From an uncultured Eggerthella sp. (lineage in GTDB: Bacteria; Actinomycetota; Coriobacteriia; Coriobacteriales; Eggerthellaceae): a DNA stretch of 64,000 nucleotides. Position 1 is the first letter of the stretch, and each line of letters starts with the position of its first letter. Made by a program: the position numbers and the translations under genes. This document shows positions 1 to 8,188 of this stretch, one piece after another. The notes below the pieces were generated by a model. That model was not told the origin of the DNA, did not search any database, and saw nothing but the letters and a program-made list of their open reading frames with translations. The DNA lies in NCBI GenBank assembly GCA_959607715.1, contig CAUHNN010000010.1, positions 1 through 64,000 on the forward strand. The letters run 5' to 3'.

Positions 1-1766
1 CCTTCATCGAGAAGGACGCCTCCATCAACGAGGAGGTGGAGAAGCTGCGCCATGCCGCCACGGCGTCACTCCTGTCGCGGCGCGACGTGATCGTGGTCGC
101 TTCCGTTTCGTGCATCTACGGCATCGGTTCGCCGATGGAATACGCCGGCATGGCGGTGTTCCTCGATAAGGAAGTGGAAGAGGACCGCGACGAGTTCATA
201 CACAAGCTCATCGACATCCAGTACGACCGCAACGACTACGAGCTGAAGCGCGGAACGTTCCGCGTGAGGGGCGATGCCCTCGACGTGTTCCCTCCGTACG
301 CCGACAACCCCATCCGCGTGGAGTTCTGGGGAGACGAGATCGAGGAGATCAGCGTAATCGACAACGTGACCGGCGAGGTGCTGACCACGTACGAGGCCCT
401 GCCGATCTGGCCCGCCTCCCATTACGTCGCCGCCCGTCCTGCTCTTGAGCGCGCGATCCAGACGATCCGCGAGGAACTTCAGGGGCGCTTGGTTGAATTC
501 AAGGAAGAAGGCAAGCTGCTCGAGGCGCAGCGACTCGAGATGCGCACGTCGTACGACCTCGAGATGATCGAGACCATGGGCTTCTGCTCGGGGATCGAGA
601 ACTACTCGCGTCATCTCGACGGTCGCGAGCCGGGCGAGCCGCCCTACACGCTGATCGACTATTTCCCCAGCGATTTCGTGTGCTTCATCGACGAAAGCCA
701 CGTGACGGTGCCGCAGATCCGCGGCATGCATGAGGGAGACCGTTCGCGCAAGATCACCTTGGCCGAGCACGGTTTCCGCCTTCCGTCATGCCTCGACAAC
801 CGCCCTTTGCGCTTCGACGAATTCGAGGCGCGCATTCCCCAGTTCGTCTACGTTTCCGCTACGCCGGGCGATTACGAGGAACGGGTGAGCGAAGATCGCG
901 TCGAGCAGATCATCCGTCCGACCGGCCTGCTCGACCCCGAGATCGACGTGCGCCCTATCATGTCGCAGATCGACGACATCATCGACGAGGCGAAGGCGAC
1001 CGCAGCGCGCGACGAGCGCACGCTCATCACCACGCTCACCAAACGGATGGCCGAGGATTTGACCGAGCACTTGCTCGACCAGGGGATACGCGCGCGCTAC
1101 ATGCATTCCGACATCGGCACGCTCGAGCGCGTCGAGATCCTCCGCGATCTGCGCAAGGGCGAATTCGACGTGCTTGTGGGCATCAACCTTTTGAGGGAGG
1201 GTCTCGATTTGCCGGAGGTTTCGCTTGTCGCCATCCTCGATGCCGACAAGGAAGGATTCCTGCGCAACCATCGCTCCCTTATCCAGACCATCGGCCGCGC
1301 CGCGCGAAACGCCGAAGGCCGCGTGATCATGTACGCCGACACCATCACCGATTCGATGGATCGGGCCATCACTGAGACGCGTCGCCGTCGCGCGCTTCAG
1401 ATGGCCTACAACGAAGAGCACGGCATCGTCCCCAAGACGGTGCGCAAGGCCATCACCGACATCACCGACTACCTTGAGACCGACGAGGGCAAGCGTAGCT
1501 CAGCCGAAGTGAACGCCGATCTTGCCGGGCAGTCGCGCAGCGAGATCCTGTGCCTCATCGCCTCGCTCGAAGACGAGATGCTCGAAGCGTCGGCCGCGAT
1601 GGACTTCGAGCGCGCCGCCGAGGCAAGGGACCAGGTGGTTCGCCTGCGTGGTCGCCTGGAGGGAAGAAGCGAAGAGGACGTTTTGGGCGATCTGAAGAAG
1701 ACCGCGCGCAAGGGCAGCGCCTTCGGTGCGCGTAAATCCTCCTACGGGGGAGGCCGGCGAAGTTAG
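1..1766 (+). CDS. uvrB: Excinuclease ABC subunit B (3' part)
   Basis: DNA-damage recognition and helicase-like subunit of UvrABC nucleotide excision repair. The frame is open from base 3, so the true start lies upstream of the window. About 587 codons are visible of a family length near 660-700. The first visible residues (FIEKD, KLRH, then ASVSCIYGIGSP) are the beta-hairpin region that clamps damaged DNA. Helicase motifs follow: YVSATPGDYE, then GINLLREGLDLPEVSL and QTIGRAARN. The last 60 residues hold the UVR domain (LEDEMLEASAAMDFERAAEARD) that contacts UvrC. A strong terminator follows 66 bases after the stop. No sign of damage in the visible part. Confidence 0.97.
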   Translation, partial: FIEKDASINEEVEKLRHAATASLLSRRDVIVVASVSCIYGIGSPMEYAGMAVFLDKEVEEDRDEFIHKLIDIQYDRNDYELKRGTFRVRGDALDVFPPYADNPIRVEFWGDEIEEISVIDNVTGEVLTTYEALPIWPASHYVAARPALERAIQTIREELQGRLVEFKEEGKLLEAQRLEMRTSYDLEMIETMGFCSGIENYSRHLDGREPGEPPYTLIDYFPSDFVCFIDESHVTVPQIRGMHEGDRSRKITLAEHGFRLPSCLDNRPLRFDEFEARIPQFVYVSATPGDYEERVSEDRVEQIIRPTGLLDPEIDVRPIMSQIDDIIDEAKATAARDERTLITTLTKRMAEDLTEHLLDQGIRARYMHSDIGTLERVEILRDLRKGEFDVLVGINLLREGLDLPEVSLVAILDADKEGFLRNHRSLIQTIGRAARNAEGRVIMYADTITDSMDRAITETRRRRALQMAYNEEHGIVPKTVRKAITDITDYLETDEGKRSSAEVNADLAGQSRSEILCLIASLEDEMLEASAAMDFERAAEARDQVVRLRGRLEGRSEEDVLGDLKKTARKGSAFGARKSSYGGGRRS

Positions 1767-1832
1767 TTGCTCAGCAGTGCGCTTGGGGCTGCGGTGCGGT
1801 TTTGAAGAGCTTGTGATCATACTGTGACGAGA

Positions 1833-1865
1833 GGGGAAGGCAAGGGCGCCTTCCCCTTCTTTTCG
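1833..1865 (+). terminator. Rho-independent terminator after uvrB
   Basis: A 9-bp perfect stem (GGGGAAGGC with GCCTTCCCC) around a 6-base loop, followed by TTCTTTT. It separates uvrB from degV. Confidence 0.85.
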
Positions 1866-1866
1866 C

Positions 1867-1893
1867 TATGATAAATAATAGTTAGACTAACTA
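1867..1893 (+). promoter_or_regulatory. Palindromic operator and -10 upstream of degV
   Basis: A 15-base perfect palindrome, TAGTTAGACTAACTA, lies at 1879-1893, just after a TATGAT hexamer at 1867-1872 that would serve as -10. No good -35 is seen. This is where a repressor would sit over the transcription start. By position and size it could be bound by the MarR protein encoded at 2887; that link is inference. No second copy was seen before marR or acpP. Confidence 0.5.
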
Positions 1894-1953
1894 AGCATTA
1901 AGGAATCGCAGGACAACAGCTCCGACGATGCGTGTCGGAGGGAAGGGAAGGCC

Positions 1954-2808
1954 ATGGATTTCGCCATTGTCGTCGACTCGACGTGCGATTTTGCCCCTGA
2001 AGAGCTTTCGGAGCTCGGGGTGGCTATGGTGCCGCTGACCATCAGCGTCGGCGGCCGCGATTATCGCGATCAGGAAGAGGTGAGCAACGAGGAGTTCTAC
2101 CGCCTCATGTCCGAGTCGGAAACGCTGCCTCAAACGTCTCAGCCTTCGCCGTTCAGCTTCGTTCAGGCGTACGGGAAGCTTGCCGAAGAGGGCTATCGCA
2201 ACATCATGTCGATCCATCTTGCCAGTCCGCTTTCGGGAACGATAGGGTCGGCAACGAGCGCAGCCGCCGAAAGCGAAGCGTGCGTGCGCGTCATCGACTC
2301 GGCGGGAGCCACGGCCTTCACCGCGCTTCTGGTCCAGTACGCCGTGCGCCTGCGCGACGAGGGCGTGCCGTTCGAGGAAGCCTGCGCCGCCGTTGAGGCG
2401 CGCAAGGGCGACGTCGGGTTCGCGGTTGCCTGCGACACCCTCGAGAACCTCCTTAAGGGCGGTCGTCTGACGTCCGATCAGGCCAGCGCAGCGAGCATGC
2501 TCAACATCAAGCCGCTGTTCTCCTTCGACGAGAACGGTGTTCTGTACGCAAGCGGCAAGGCGAAGGGCTCGCGCAGCGTCGTGAAAGCCTACGTCGAGGC
2601 GATCGAGAAGGCGACCGCCGAGCACGGCCGCCACTACGTTCGCTTCTGCCATGTGGCCAACCTGTCTGCCGTCGAAAACGTGAAACGGGCGCTGGCGGAA
2701 GCCGGAGTCGACTACGACGACGCAGGCAGCGCATCGTGCGGCGCGACGGTCGCAACCCATCTTGGGATAGGCGCGTTCGGCGTCGCCTACATGCCCGTCG
2801 GGCAATAA
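1954..2808 (+). CDS. DegV family fatty-acid-binding protein (FakB-like)
   Basis: 284 aa, full length for the family. DegV/FakB proteins hold a fatty acid and present it to the kinase FakA for phospholipid synthesis. Visible family motifs are VDSTCD at residues 7-12, TSQPSP at 61-66 and SPLSGT at 91-96, the serine/threonine-rich loops that bind the acyl carboxylate; the C-terminal half has KGGRLT and the usual KPL segment. The ATG follows a purine-rich GGAGGGAAGGG. The gene sits directly before a FabT-like regulator and the FASII operon, which favours a fatty-acid role over other DegV functions. Which fatty acid it prefers cannot be read from the sequence. Confidence 0.9.
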   Translation: MDFAIVVDSTCDFAPEELSELGVAMVPLTISVGGRDYRDQEEVSNEEFYRLMSESETLPQTSQPSPFSFVQAYGKLAEEGYRNIMSIHLASPLSGTIGSATSAAAESEACVRVIDSAGATAFTALLVQYAVRLRDEGVPFEEACAAVEARKGDVGFAVACDTLENLLKGGRLTSDQASAASMLNIKPLFSFDENGVLYASGKAKGSRSVVKAYVEAIEKATAEHGRHYVRFCHVANLSAVENVKRALAEAGVDYDDAGSASCGATVATHLGIGAFGVAYMPVGQ

Positions 2809-2823
2809 ACACCGAACACGGGT

Positions 2824-2851
2824 GGGCGCTTGAAGCAAAGGGCAAGCGCCC
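2824..2851 (+). terminator. Hairpin between degV and marR
   Basis: Perfect 9-bp stem, GGGCGCTTG with CAAGCGCCC, and a 10-base loop. There is no clear T-tract after it, so it may be a weak terminator or an mRNA-stabilising hairpin. Confidence 0.35.
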
Positions 2852-2886
2852 ATAAGATAGAAACATTGATCGAGGGAAGGGGAGCC

Positions 2887-3369
2887 GTGGCCGATAGCGC
2901 GGACAAAGCACAGCGTGAAGAGATGCATGTCGTTGACGCACTGTTGACCGATACGTTCAACTCGATTCTGCGCATCGAAGAGCGCGCATTGAAGAATCGC
3001 TTGACCGAAGGGCTCTCCATCACCGAGCTTCACACGATCGTCGCCGTCGGGCTTCACGAAACGAACCCGATGAAGGTGGTCGCCTCCCGCTTGGGGGTCA
3101 CCCTAGCGACGTTGACGGTCGCCATGAACAAGCTCGAGCATAAAGGCTACGTCGAGCGCACCCGCAGCGAAACCGATCGCCGCCAGGTGCTCGTCTGCTT
3201 GACGTCGAAGGGTCGCAAGGCCTTCCGCACCCATGAGGCGTTCCATCGCCGCATGGTCGACGCCGCGCTCGACAGCTTGAACGCCGATGAGCGCGCGGTG
3301 TTCGTGAGGGCCGTCGGCAAGGTGAAGGCGTTCTTCGACGAAGAGAACGAATCCCCCGAAACCCTCTAA
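2887..3369 (+). CDS. MarR family regulator, FabT-like
   Basis: 160 aa winged-helix regulator. The GTG at 2887 was chosen because GAAGGGGAGCC lies just before it; a longer reading from 2830 would run through a hairpin. The winged helix spans roughly residues 25-115, with the recognition part VASRLGVTLATLTVAMNKLEHKGY and the wing ERTRSETDRRQVLV. Gene order (MarR, ACP, FabK, FabD, FabG, FabF, FabZ, AccD/A) is that of streptococcal fab clusters, where the MarR protein FabT represses the operon when long-chain acyl-ACP builds up. The FabT role here is inferred from this order, not from a specific motif. Confidence 0.85.
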   Translation: MADSADKAQREEMHVVDALLTDTFNSILRIEERALKNRLTEGLSITELHTIVAVGLHETNPMKVVASRLGVTLATLTVAMNKLEHKGYVERTRSETDRRQVLVCLTSKGRKAFRTHEAFHRRMVDAALDSLNADERAVFVRAVGKVKAFFDEENESPETL

Positions 3370-3401
3370 CATCTTCTGTTTCTCAATCTGCTTTCTATCT
3401 T

Positions 3402-3523
3402 CCGGCGCTGCGCTAAGCGATGCGCGCCGGACCGTTTCTGCGCCCCTTTGCGGGCATTCCCTTGCAAAGATCGGCCCATCTAATGGCGATGGGCCCCGTT
3501 GCCGCACCTCGGGTGGGTGCGGC
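3402..3523 (+). promoter_or_regulatory. Three consecutive hairpins in the acpP leader
   Basis: The 176 bases between marR and acpP contain three inverted repeats: CCGGCGC/GCGCCGG (3402-3430), GGCCCATC/GATGGGCC (3473-3495) and GCCGCACC/GGTGCGGC (3501-3523). The last two have perfect 8-bp stems with 7-base loops. None is followed by a T-tract. They may uncouple marR from the operon, stabilise the acpP transcript or act as operators. Confidence 0.4.
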
Positions 3524-3545
3524 TTGCATGAGAAAGGAAACAGCA

Positions 3546-3767
3546 ATGGAAACCATCGAGATCATCAAGGATATCCTGAACGAGACCCTCGACATCGAGC
3601 GCGACGACGTGAACGCCGAGGCTTCCTTCGAGTCCCTGGGCATCGATTCGCTCGACATGGCCGAGCTCATTTGCGAGATCGAGGGCAGGCTCGACATCGA
3701 ATTCGGCGAGCCCGAAGGCCTTGAGACTGTCGGCGCGTTGGTCGAGTATCTCGACGCCCTGCGATAG
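3546..3767 (+). CDS. acpP: Acyl carrier protein
   Basis: 73 aa acidic carrier of the growing acyl chain in FASII. The phosphopantetheine attachment motif GIDSLDM is present, with the modified serine at residue 35. The ATG at 3546 follows GAGAAAGGAAACAGCA; the frame is open further upstream but that part crosses the leader hairpins. It is the first gene of the fab operon, 9 bases before fabK. A highly expressed product is expected. Confidence 0.95.
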   Translation: METIEIIKDILNETLDIERDDVNAEASFESLGIDSLDMAELICEIEGRLDIEFGEPEGLETVGALVEYLDALR

Positions 3768-3776
3768 GTTGCCCTC

Positions 3777-4754
3777 ATGGAATCGAGGATAACGCGCCTT
3801 CTGGGAATCGATCGCCCGATCATCCAGGGCGGCATGGCGTGGATCGCCGACGCGCGCCTTGCAGCAGCGGTGAGCAATGCCGGCGGTTTGGGCATCATCG
3901 CCTGTGGGTCGGCTCCGACGTCGTGGGTGCGCGAGCAGATCGGGATCGCGCGCACGCTGACCGACGAACCCTTCGGCCTCAACATCATGCTGATGAACCC
4001 CGAGGCGCCCGAGCTCGCCCGCATCGCGATCGAAGAAGGCGTCGACGCCGTCACGACGGGCGCGGGGAACCCGGGTGCGTACATCGACGCCTGGAAGGAA
4101 GCCGGCATCACGGTTATACCCGTGGTGGCTTCCGCTGCTTTGGCGCGCCGCATGGAGCGCGCCGGCGCCGACGCCGTCATAGCCGAAGGCTGCGAAGCCG
4201 GCGGGCACATCGGTGAATTGACCACGATGGCGCTCGTGCCCGCGGTCTGCGACGAGGTGTCCATTCCCGTCATCGCGGCCGGCGGCATCGCCGACGGGCG
4301 CGGGTTCGTCGCGGCGTTGGCCCTCGGCGCCGAAGGCGTCCAGATAGGCACGCGTTTCCTCGCTTCCGAGGAGTGCTGCATCGATCCTGCCTACAAGGAT
4401 CGCGTGCTTGCCGCCAAGGATTCCGACACCATCGTCACCGGTCGCGCCTCAGGCCATCCGGTGCGCGGCCTGAAGAACCGCTTCGCCCGCGAGGTTCGCC
4501 GCCTTGAGAAGGAATCGAACGGCGGCGCCGACGAGCAGAAACTCGCCGGTTCCCTTCGCCGTGCGGTGACCGGCGACGTCGACGGCGGATCCCTCATGGC
4601 CGGCCAGGTCGCCTGCCTGGTGCATGACATCCTTCCTGTTTCGGAGATCATGGACGATTTGATCGCCCAGGCCGAGCGATGGGGAAGCGCGCGCGTGGAG
4701 GATATGCTGACCGCGAACGCCCTGCGCGCCTGGCGGGAAGGGGGAAGGCGATGA
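3777..4754 (+). CDS. fabK: Enoyl-ACP reductase II (FMN-dependent)
   Basis: 325 aa FMN TIM-barrel enzyme that reduces enoyl-ACP with NAD(P)H in the last step of each elongation cycle. The N-terminus RPIIQGGMAWIAD and SNAGGLGIIACGS are typical of the nitronate monooxygenase/FabK family. The catalytic His is at 144 in EAGGHIGELTT, followed by the FMN phosphate site IPVIAAGGIADG and GVQIGTRFLASEE. Its place in the fab operon argues for FabK rather than nitronate monooxygenase. No FabI is present in the window, so this is the local enoyl reductase and predicts low sensitivity to triclosan. Its stop overlaps the fabD start (ATGA). Confidence 0.95.
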   Translation: MESRITRLLGIDRPIIQGGMAWIADARLAAAVSNAGGLGIIACGSAPTSWVREQIGIARTLTDEPFGLNIMLMNPEAPELARIAIEEGVDAVTTGAGNPGAYIDAWKEAGITVIPVVASAALARRMERAGADAVIAEGCEAGGHIGELTTMALVPAVCDEVSIPVIAAGGIADGRGFVAALALGAEGVQIGTRFLASEECCIDPAYKDRVLAAKDSDTIVTGRASGHPVRGLKNRFAREVRRLEKESNGGADEQKLAGSLRRAVTGDVDGGSLMAGQVACLVHDILPVSEIMDDLIAQAERWGSARVEDMLTANALRAWREGGRR

Positions 4755-5683
4755 GCGTTTTCCTGTTCCCGGGGCAAGGGGCCTTGAAGCCCGGCATGGG
4801 GGCCGATCTGATCGATTTGCCGCACGTTGCGCACGTCGCCGCGGCCGCCCGCGAGGCGACCGACATCGACGTCGCCGATCTTATCGCGTCGGGCGATGCG
4901 GCTCGTTTGTCCGAGACGCGTGCTTCGCAGGTCGTTTTGAGCGTCGTCTCGATTGGTCTTGCGCGCACTCTCGAGGAAGCGCGTGTCGTGCCCGAAGCGT
5001 ACCTGGGCTTTTCGCTCGGGCAGGTGGGCGCCCTCATCGCGGCAGGCGCGCTTTCCCTCGAGGATGGCTTCAAGGTGCTCGACGTGCGCTCGCGCGCCAT
5101 GGAGCGGGCCTGCCTTGAACGCCCTGGCGCCATGCTGGCGCTTTTGGGCGCCGATCTCGCAGATGCGCAGCGCGTCTGCGATGCGTGTGCCCAGGATGAA
5201 GTGCTCGTGTGCGCCAACATCAACGCGCCCGGCCAGATCGTCATCTCCGGAGACGAGGCCGCCATCGAGCGCGCGCAGCGCTCGTGGAAGGAAGCGGGGC
5301 ACCGCTGCATGCGTTTGGCAACGGTGGGCGCCTTCCACAGTCCGCTGATGGCAAGCGCCGCCCGTGAAGTAGAGCGCGTGTGCCGCGAGGTGGCATGGAA
5401 CGAGCCGCGTGTGCCGGTGATCTGCAACACCGATGCCCGTCCCTTCGACGTGGCATGCGCGCCCGAGCGCATGGCCGCTCAGGTCGTTTCGCCCGTTCAG
5501 TTCGTCGGTGGCGTCGAGTATCTGATTTCACAGGGCGCCGATTCCTTCTGCGAAGTGGGGTGCGCCCGCGTGCTTTCCGGCTTGGTGAGGCACATCGCGC
5601 CCGACGCCGCGCGCATGTGCGCAGGGACGGCGGAAGAGCTTTCCCGCGTTCTTTCCGATTCGAAAGGAGACCTCGATGGTTAA
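4751..5683 (+). CDS. fabD: Malonyl-CoA:ACP transacylase
   Basis: 310 aa. Loads malonyl groups from CoA onto ACP. The ATG at 4751 overlaps the fabK stop by 4 bases and starts the conserved FLFPGQG. The nucleophile Ser88 is in GFSLGQ, where most FabD proteins have GHSLGE; the residue before Ser is thus Phe-Ser rather than His-Ser, an unusual elbow. The Arg of RSRAMERA (residues 113-120) and His196 in GAFHSPLM complete the active site. It overlaps fabG by 8 bases. Function is well supported by the context in spite of the altered elbow. Confidence 0.95.
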   Translation: MSVFLFPGQGALKPGMGADLIDLPHVAHVAAAAREATDIDVADLIASGDAARLSETRASQVVLSVVSIGLARTLEEARVVPEAYLGFSLGQVGALIAAGALSLEDGFKVLDVRSRAMERACLERPGAMLALLGADLADAQRVCDACAQDEVLVCANINAPGQIVISGDEAAIERAQRSWKEAGHRCMRLATVGAFHSPLMASAAREVERVCREVAWNEPRVPVICNTDARPFDVACAPERMAAQVVSPVQFVGGVEYLISQGADSFCEVGCARVLSGLVRHIAPDAARMCAGTAEELSRVLSDSKGDLDG

Positions 5684-6443
5684 GGAGATGGCAGGAGCGG
5701 AGTTCCCCGTCGCATTGGTGACCGGGGCGAGCCGCGGCATCGGTGCCGCATGCGCCCGCGTGCTTGCGGAGCGTGGGTACGCGCTCGCGCTCAACTGCTC
5801 GAGCGAGGCGTCGCTTGAGCAGGCGGAAACCCTTGCCGCCGAGATCGAGCGGGAATGCGGTGTCGAGACGATGTGCGTGCGCGCCGATGTGTCGTCCTTC
5901 GAAGAGGTGCGCGCGATGGTCGGCGACGTTGCGAAGAAGTGGGGTCGCATCGATGTGCTGGTCAACAACGCCGGCGTGACGCGCGATGGGCTTCTGGCCC
6001 GCATGAGCCAGGAGGCCATCGATCGCGTCATCGACGTGAACCTGAAAGGCTCCCTTCACTGCGTGCGCCATGTCGCGCCGATCATGATGAAGCGCCGCTC
6101 GGGCTGCATCGTCAGCGTTTCGAGCGTCGTGGGCCTTGCGGGCAACGCCGGCCAGGCGAACTACGCCGCATCCAAGGCGGGCATCGTCGGCATGACGAAG
6201 AGCGCTGCGAAGGAGCTGGCTCCGCGCGGCATCACGGTCAACGCCGTGGCCCCCGGGTTCATCGCGACCGAGATGACCCGCGCGCTTCCCGAGCGCGCCA
6301 TCGAGGCGGCACGTGAGCGCATCGCGCTCGGGCGCTTCGGCGAGGCGTCGGATGTGGCGGGCGCCGTGGCGTTCCTCACGAGCGACGCCGCTCGCTACAT
6401 CACCGGTCAAGTGATTTCGATAGATGGAGGATTGTCGTTATGA
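5676..6443 (+). CDS. fabG: 3-oxoacyl-ACP reductase
   Basis: 255 aa short-chain dehydrogenase that reduces 3-ketoacyl-ACP with NADPH. Cofactor motif TGASRGIG (residues 16-23), NNAG at 97-100, and the catalytic Ser150, Tyr163 and Lys167 (SSVVG, then ANYAASKAG). The C-terminus YITGQVISIDGGLSL is the usual FabG ending. It overlaps fabD by 8 bases and fabF by 4, so translation is coupled. Confidence 0.97.
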   Translation: MVKEMAGAEFPVALVTGASRGIGAACARVLAERGYALALNCSSEASLEQAETLAAEIERECGVETMCVRADVSSFEEVRAMVGDVAKKWGRIDVLVNNAGVTRDGLLARMSQEAIDRVIDVNLKGSLHCVRHVAPIMMKRRSGCIVSVSSVVGLAGNAGQANYAASKAGIVGMTKSAAKELAPRGITVNAVAPGFIATEMTRALPERAIEAARERIALGRFGEASDVAGAVAFLTSDAARYITGQVISIDGGLSL

Positions 6444-7714
6444 GCAAAGAACAAGGAGGCGTCACGTTTCGCCGCGTGGTGATCACGGGAATGGGCGCCG
6501 TTTCCCCTGCGGGGTACGGCGTCGAGCGCCTGTGGTCGAAGGTGACGGGTGCCCAGTGCTGCATCGATTTCCTTCCCGATGACGAGCGCGAACGCCTTGG
6601 GGTGAACGTCGCCGCCCGCATCCCTCATTACGATCCGTGCGAAGCGGGCTTCACCAAGAAGGAGGCGCGCCGCTTCAGCCCGTTTGTCCAGTACGCCATC
6701 ATCGCCGCCGACGAGGCGATGGCCCAGGCGGGCATCGAGCGCAACCCCGAAGACGCCGAGCGTTTCGCCTGCGTCTTCGGCACGGGCATCGGCGGCATCG
6801 GCGTGTTCGAGCGCGAGTCGGTCGTCCTGCACGAGAAGGGCGCTCGTCGCGTGAGCCCACTGTTCGTGCCCACGATGATCGCCAACATGGCGGCGGGCGA
6901 CTTGGCCATCCGCTACGGCCTCAAGGGCGACTGCCTCGACGTGACGACCGCCTGCGCCACCGGCTCGCACTGCGTGGGCGAGGCGTATCGCCTCATCCGC
7001 TTCGGCTTGGCCGACGTAGCCCTTGCGGGAGGAACGGAAGAGGGGACCGGCGCCATGTCGCTTGCCGGTTTCGCCAACCTGGGCGCCATCACGAAATCGG
7101 ACGATCCGTGCGTCGCGTCGCTTCCCTTCGATGCGCGTCGTCATGGGTTCGTGGCCGGCGAAGGCGCCGGCGCGCTGGTGCTCGAATCGCTTGAGCACGC
7201 TCAGGCGCGCGGGGCGAACATCATCGCCGAGGTGACGGGCTTCGGTTCGACCGGCGACGCCTACCACATCACCGCGCCCGAGCCGAGCGGCGAAGGTGCG
7301 GTGCGCGCGATGCGCCAGGCCCTGGCCGAAGGCGGATTCACGCTCGAGGACGTGGGTCATTTGAACGCGCACGGCACGGGCACTCCCATGAACGACAAGG
7401 TGGAAGCCGCCGCATGGCGCGGCCTTCTGGGCGAAGAGCTTGCCGCGAAGCTGCCGGTCACGTCCATCAAGGGCGTTACGGGCCATATGCTCGGCGCGGC
7501 GGGAGCCGTCGAGGCGATCGTCGCCGCCCTGAGCGCGGCGCGCGGCGTCGTCCCGCCGACGGCGGGTTACGCGCAGCCCGATCCCGAGTGCCCTGTGCTC
7601 GTGCCCACCTCGGCGTGGGTCAACCATCCCCAGAAGGTGGTCCTTTCCAATTCGTTGGGCTTCGGCGGGCACAACGCCTCGCTTGCCCTTTCCCCGTTCG
7701 AGGAGGTGCGTTAG
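6440..7714 (+). CDS. fabF: 3-oxoacyl-ACP synthase II
   Basis: 424 aa condensing enzyme of chain elongation. The Cys-His-His triad is visible: Cys172 in VTTACATGSH, His311 in NAHGTGTPMND and His349 in KGVTGHMLGAAG. The C-terminal SNSLGFGGHNASL is the acyl-pocket gate. Start ATG overlaps fabG (ATGA). No FabB or FabH is present here, so priming by FabH must be encoded elsewhere. Confidence 0.97.
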   Translation: MSKEQGGVTFRRVVITGMGAVSPAGYGVERLWSKVTGAQCCIDFLPDDERERLGVNVAARIPHYDPCEAGFTKKEARRFSPFVQYAIIAADEAMAQAGIERNPEDAERFACVFGTGIGGIGVFERESVVLHEKGARRVSPLFVPTMIANMAAGDLAIRYGLKGDCLDVTTACATGSHCVGEAYRLIRFGLADVALAGGTEEGTGAMSLAGFANLGAITKSDDPCVASLPFDARRHGFVAGEGAGALVLESLEHAQARGANIIAEVTGFGSTGDAYHITAPEPSGEGAVRAMRQALAEGGFTLEDVGHLNAHGTGTPMNDKVEAAAWRGLLGEELAAKLPVTSIKGVTGHMLGAAGAVEAIVAALSAARGVVPPTAGYAQPDPECPVLVPTSAWVNHPQKVVLSNSLGFGGHNASLALSPFEEVR

Positions 7715-7717
7715 GTG

Positions 7718-8188
7718 ATGAGCAGCGAATCTACGCCCCTGTTCCCGTGCGGAAGGGAAGGGGTGCTCAAACTTCTTCCCCATCGCGATCCGTTCGTGTG
7801 GGTGAGCCGCATCGTGTCGTGCGAACCTGGCGAGGAAATCGTCGCCGAGCTCGACGTCGCGCGCGATCTGCCGCTGTTCGAGGGGCATTTCCCCGGTCAT
7901 CCGGTGCTGCCGGGAGTGATTCTGATGGAAGCGCTCGCCCAGGCGGCGTGCTGCTGTCTCATGGCCGACGAGGAGGCGGCGGGGCGCATCGGGTACCTTG
8001 CCGGCATCGACCGCGCCAAGTTCAGGCGCACCGTCGAGCCCGGGCAAACCGTCACGCTCGAGGCGCGCATCACGCGTTCGTCCTCGCGTCTGTTCTGCGC
8101 CGATGTCGCCGCGCGCGTCGACGGTGCGCTGTGCGCCGAGGCGAAGCAGACCTACGTGTTGGCTCCGGCAACGGCAGGTGAGCGGTAA
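7718..8188 (+). CDS. fabZ: 3-hydroxyacyl-ACP dehydratase
   Basis: 156 aa hotdog-fold dehydratase. LLPHRDPFVWVSRI opens the domain; the catalytic His57 is in EGHFPGHPVLPG and Glu71 in ILMEALAQA. GAGGAGG lies before GTGATG, so translation may begin at the GTG (7715) or the ATG (7718); the ATG is preferred by spacing. The stop overlaps the accDA start by one base (TAATG). Confidence 0.95.
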   Translation: MSSESTPLFPCGREGVLKLLPHRDPFVWVSRIVSCEPGEEIVAELDVARDLPLFEGHFPGHPVLPGVILMEALAQAACCCLMADEEAAGRIGYLAGIDRAKFRRTVEPGQTVTLEARITRSSSRLFCADVAARVDGALCAEAKQTYVLAPATAGER

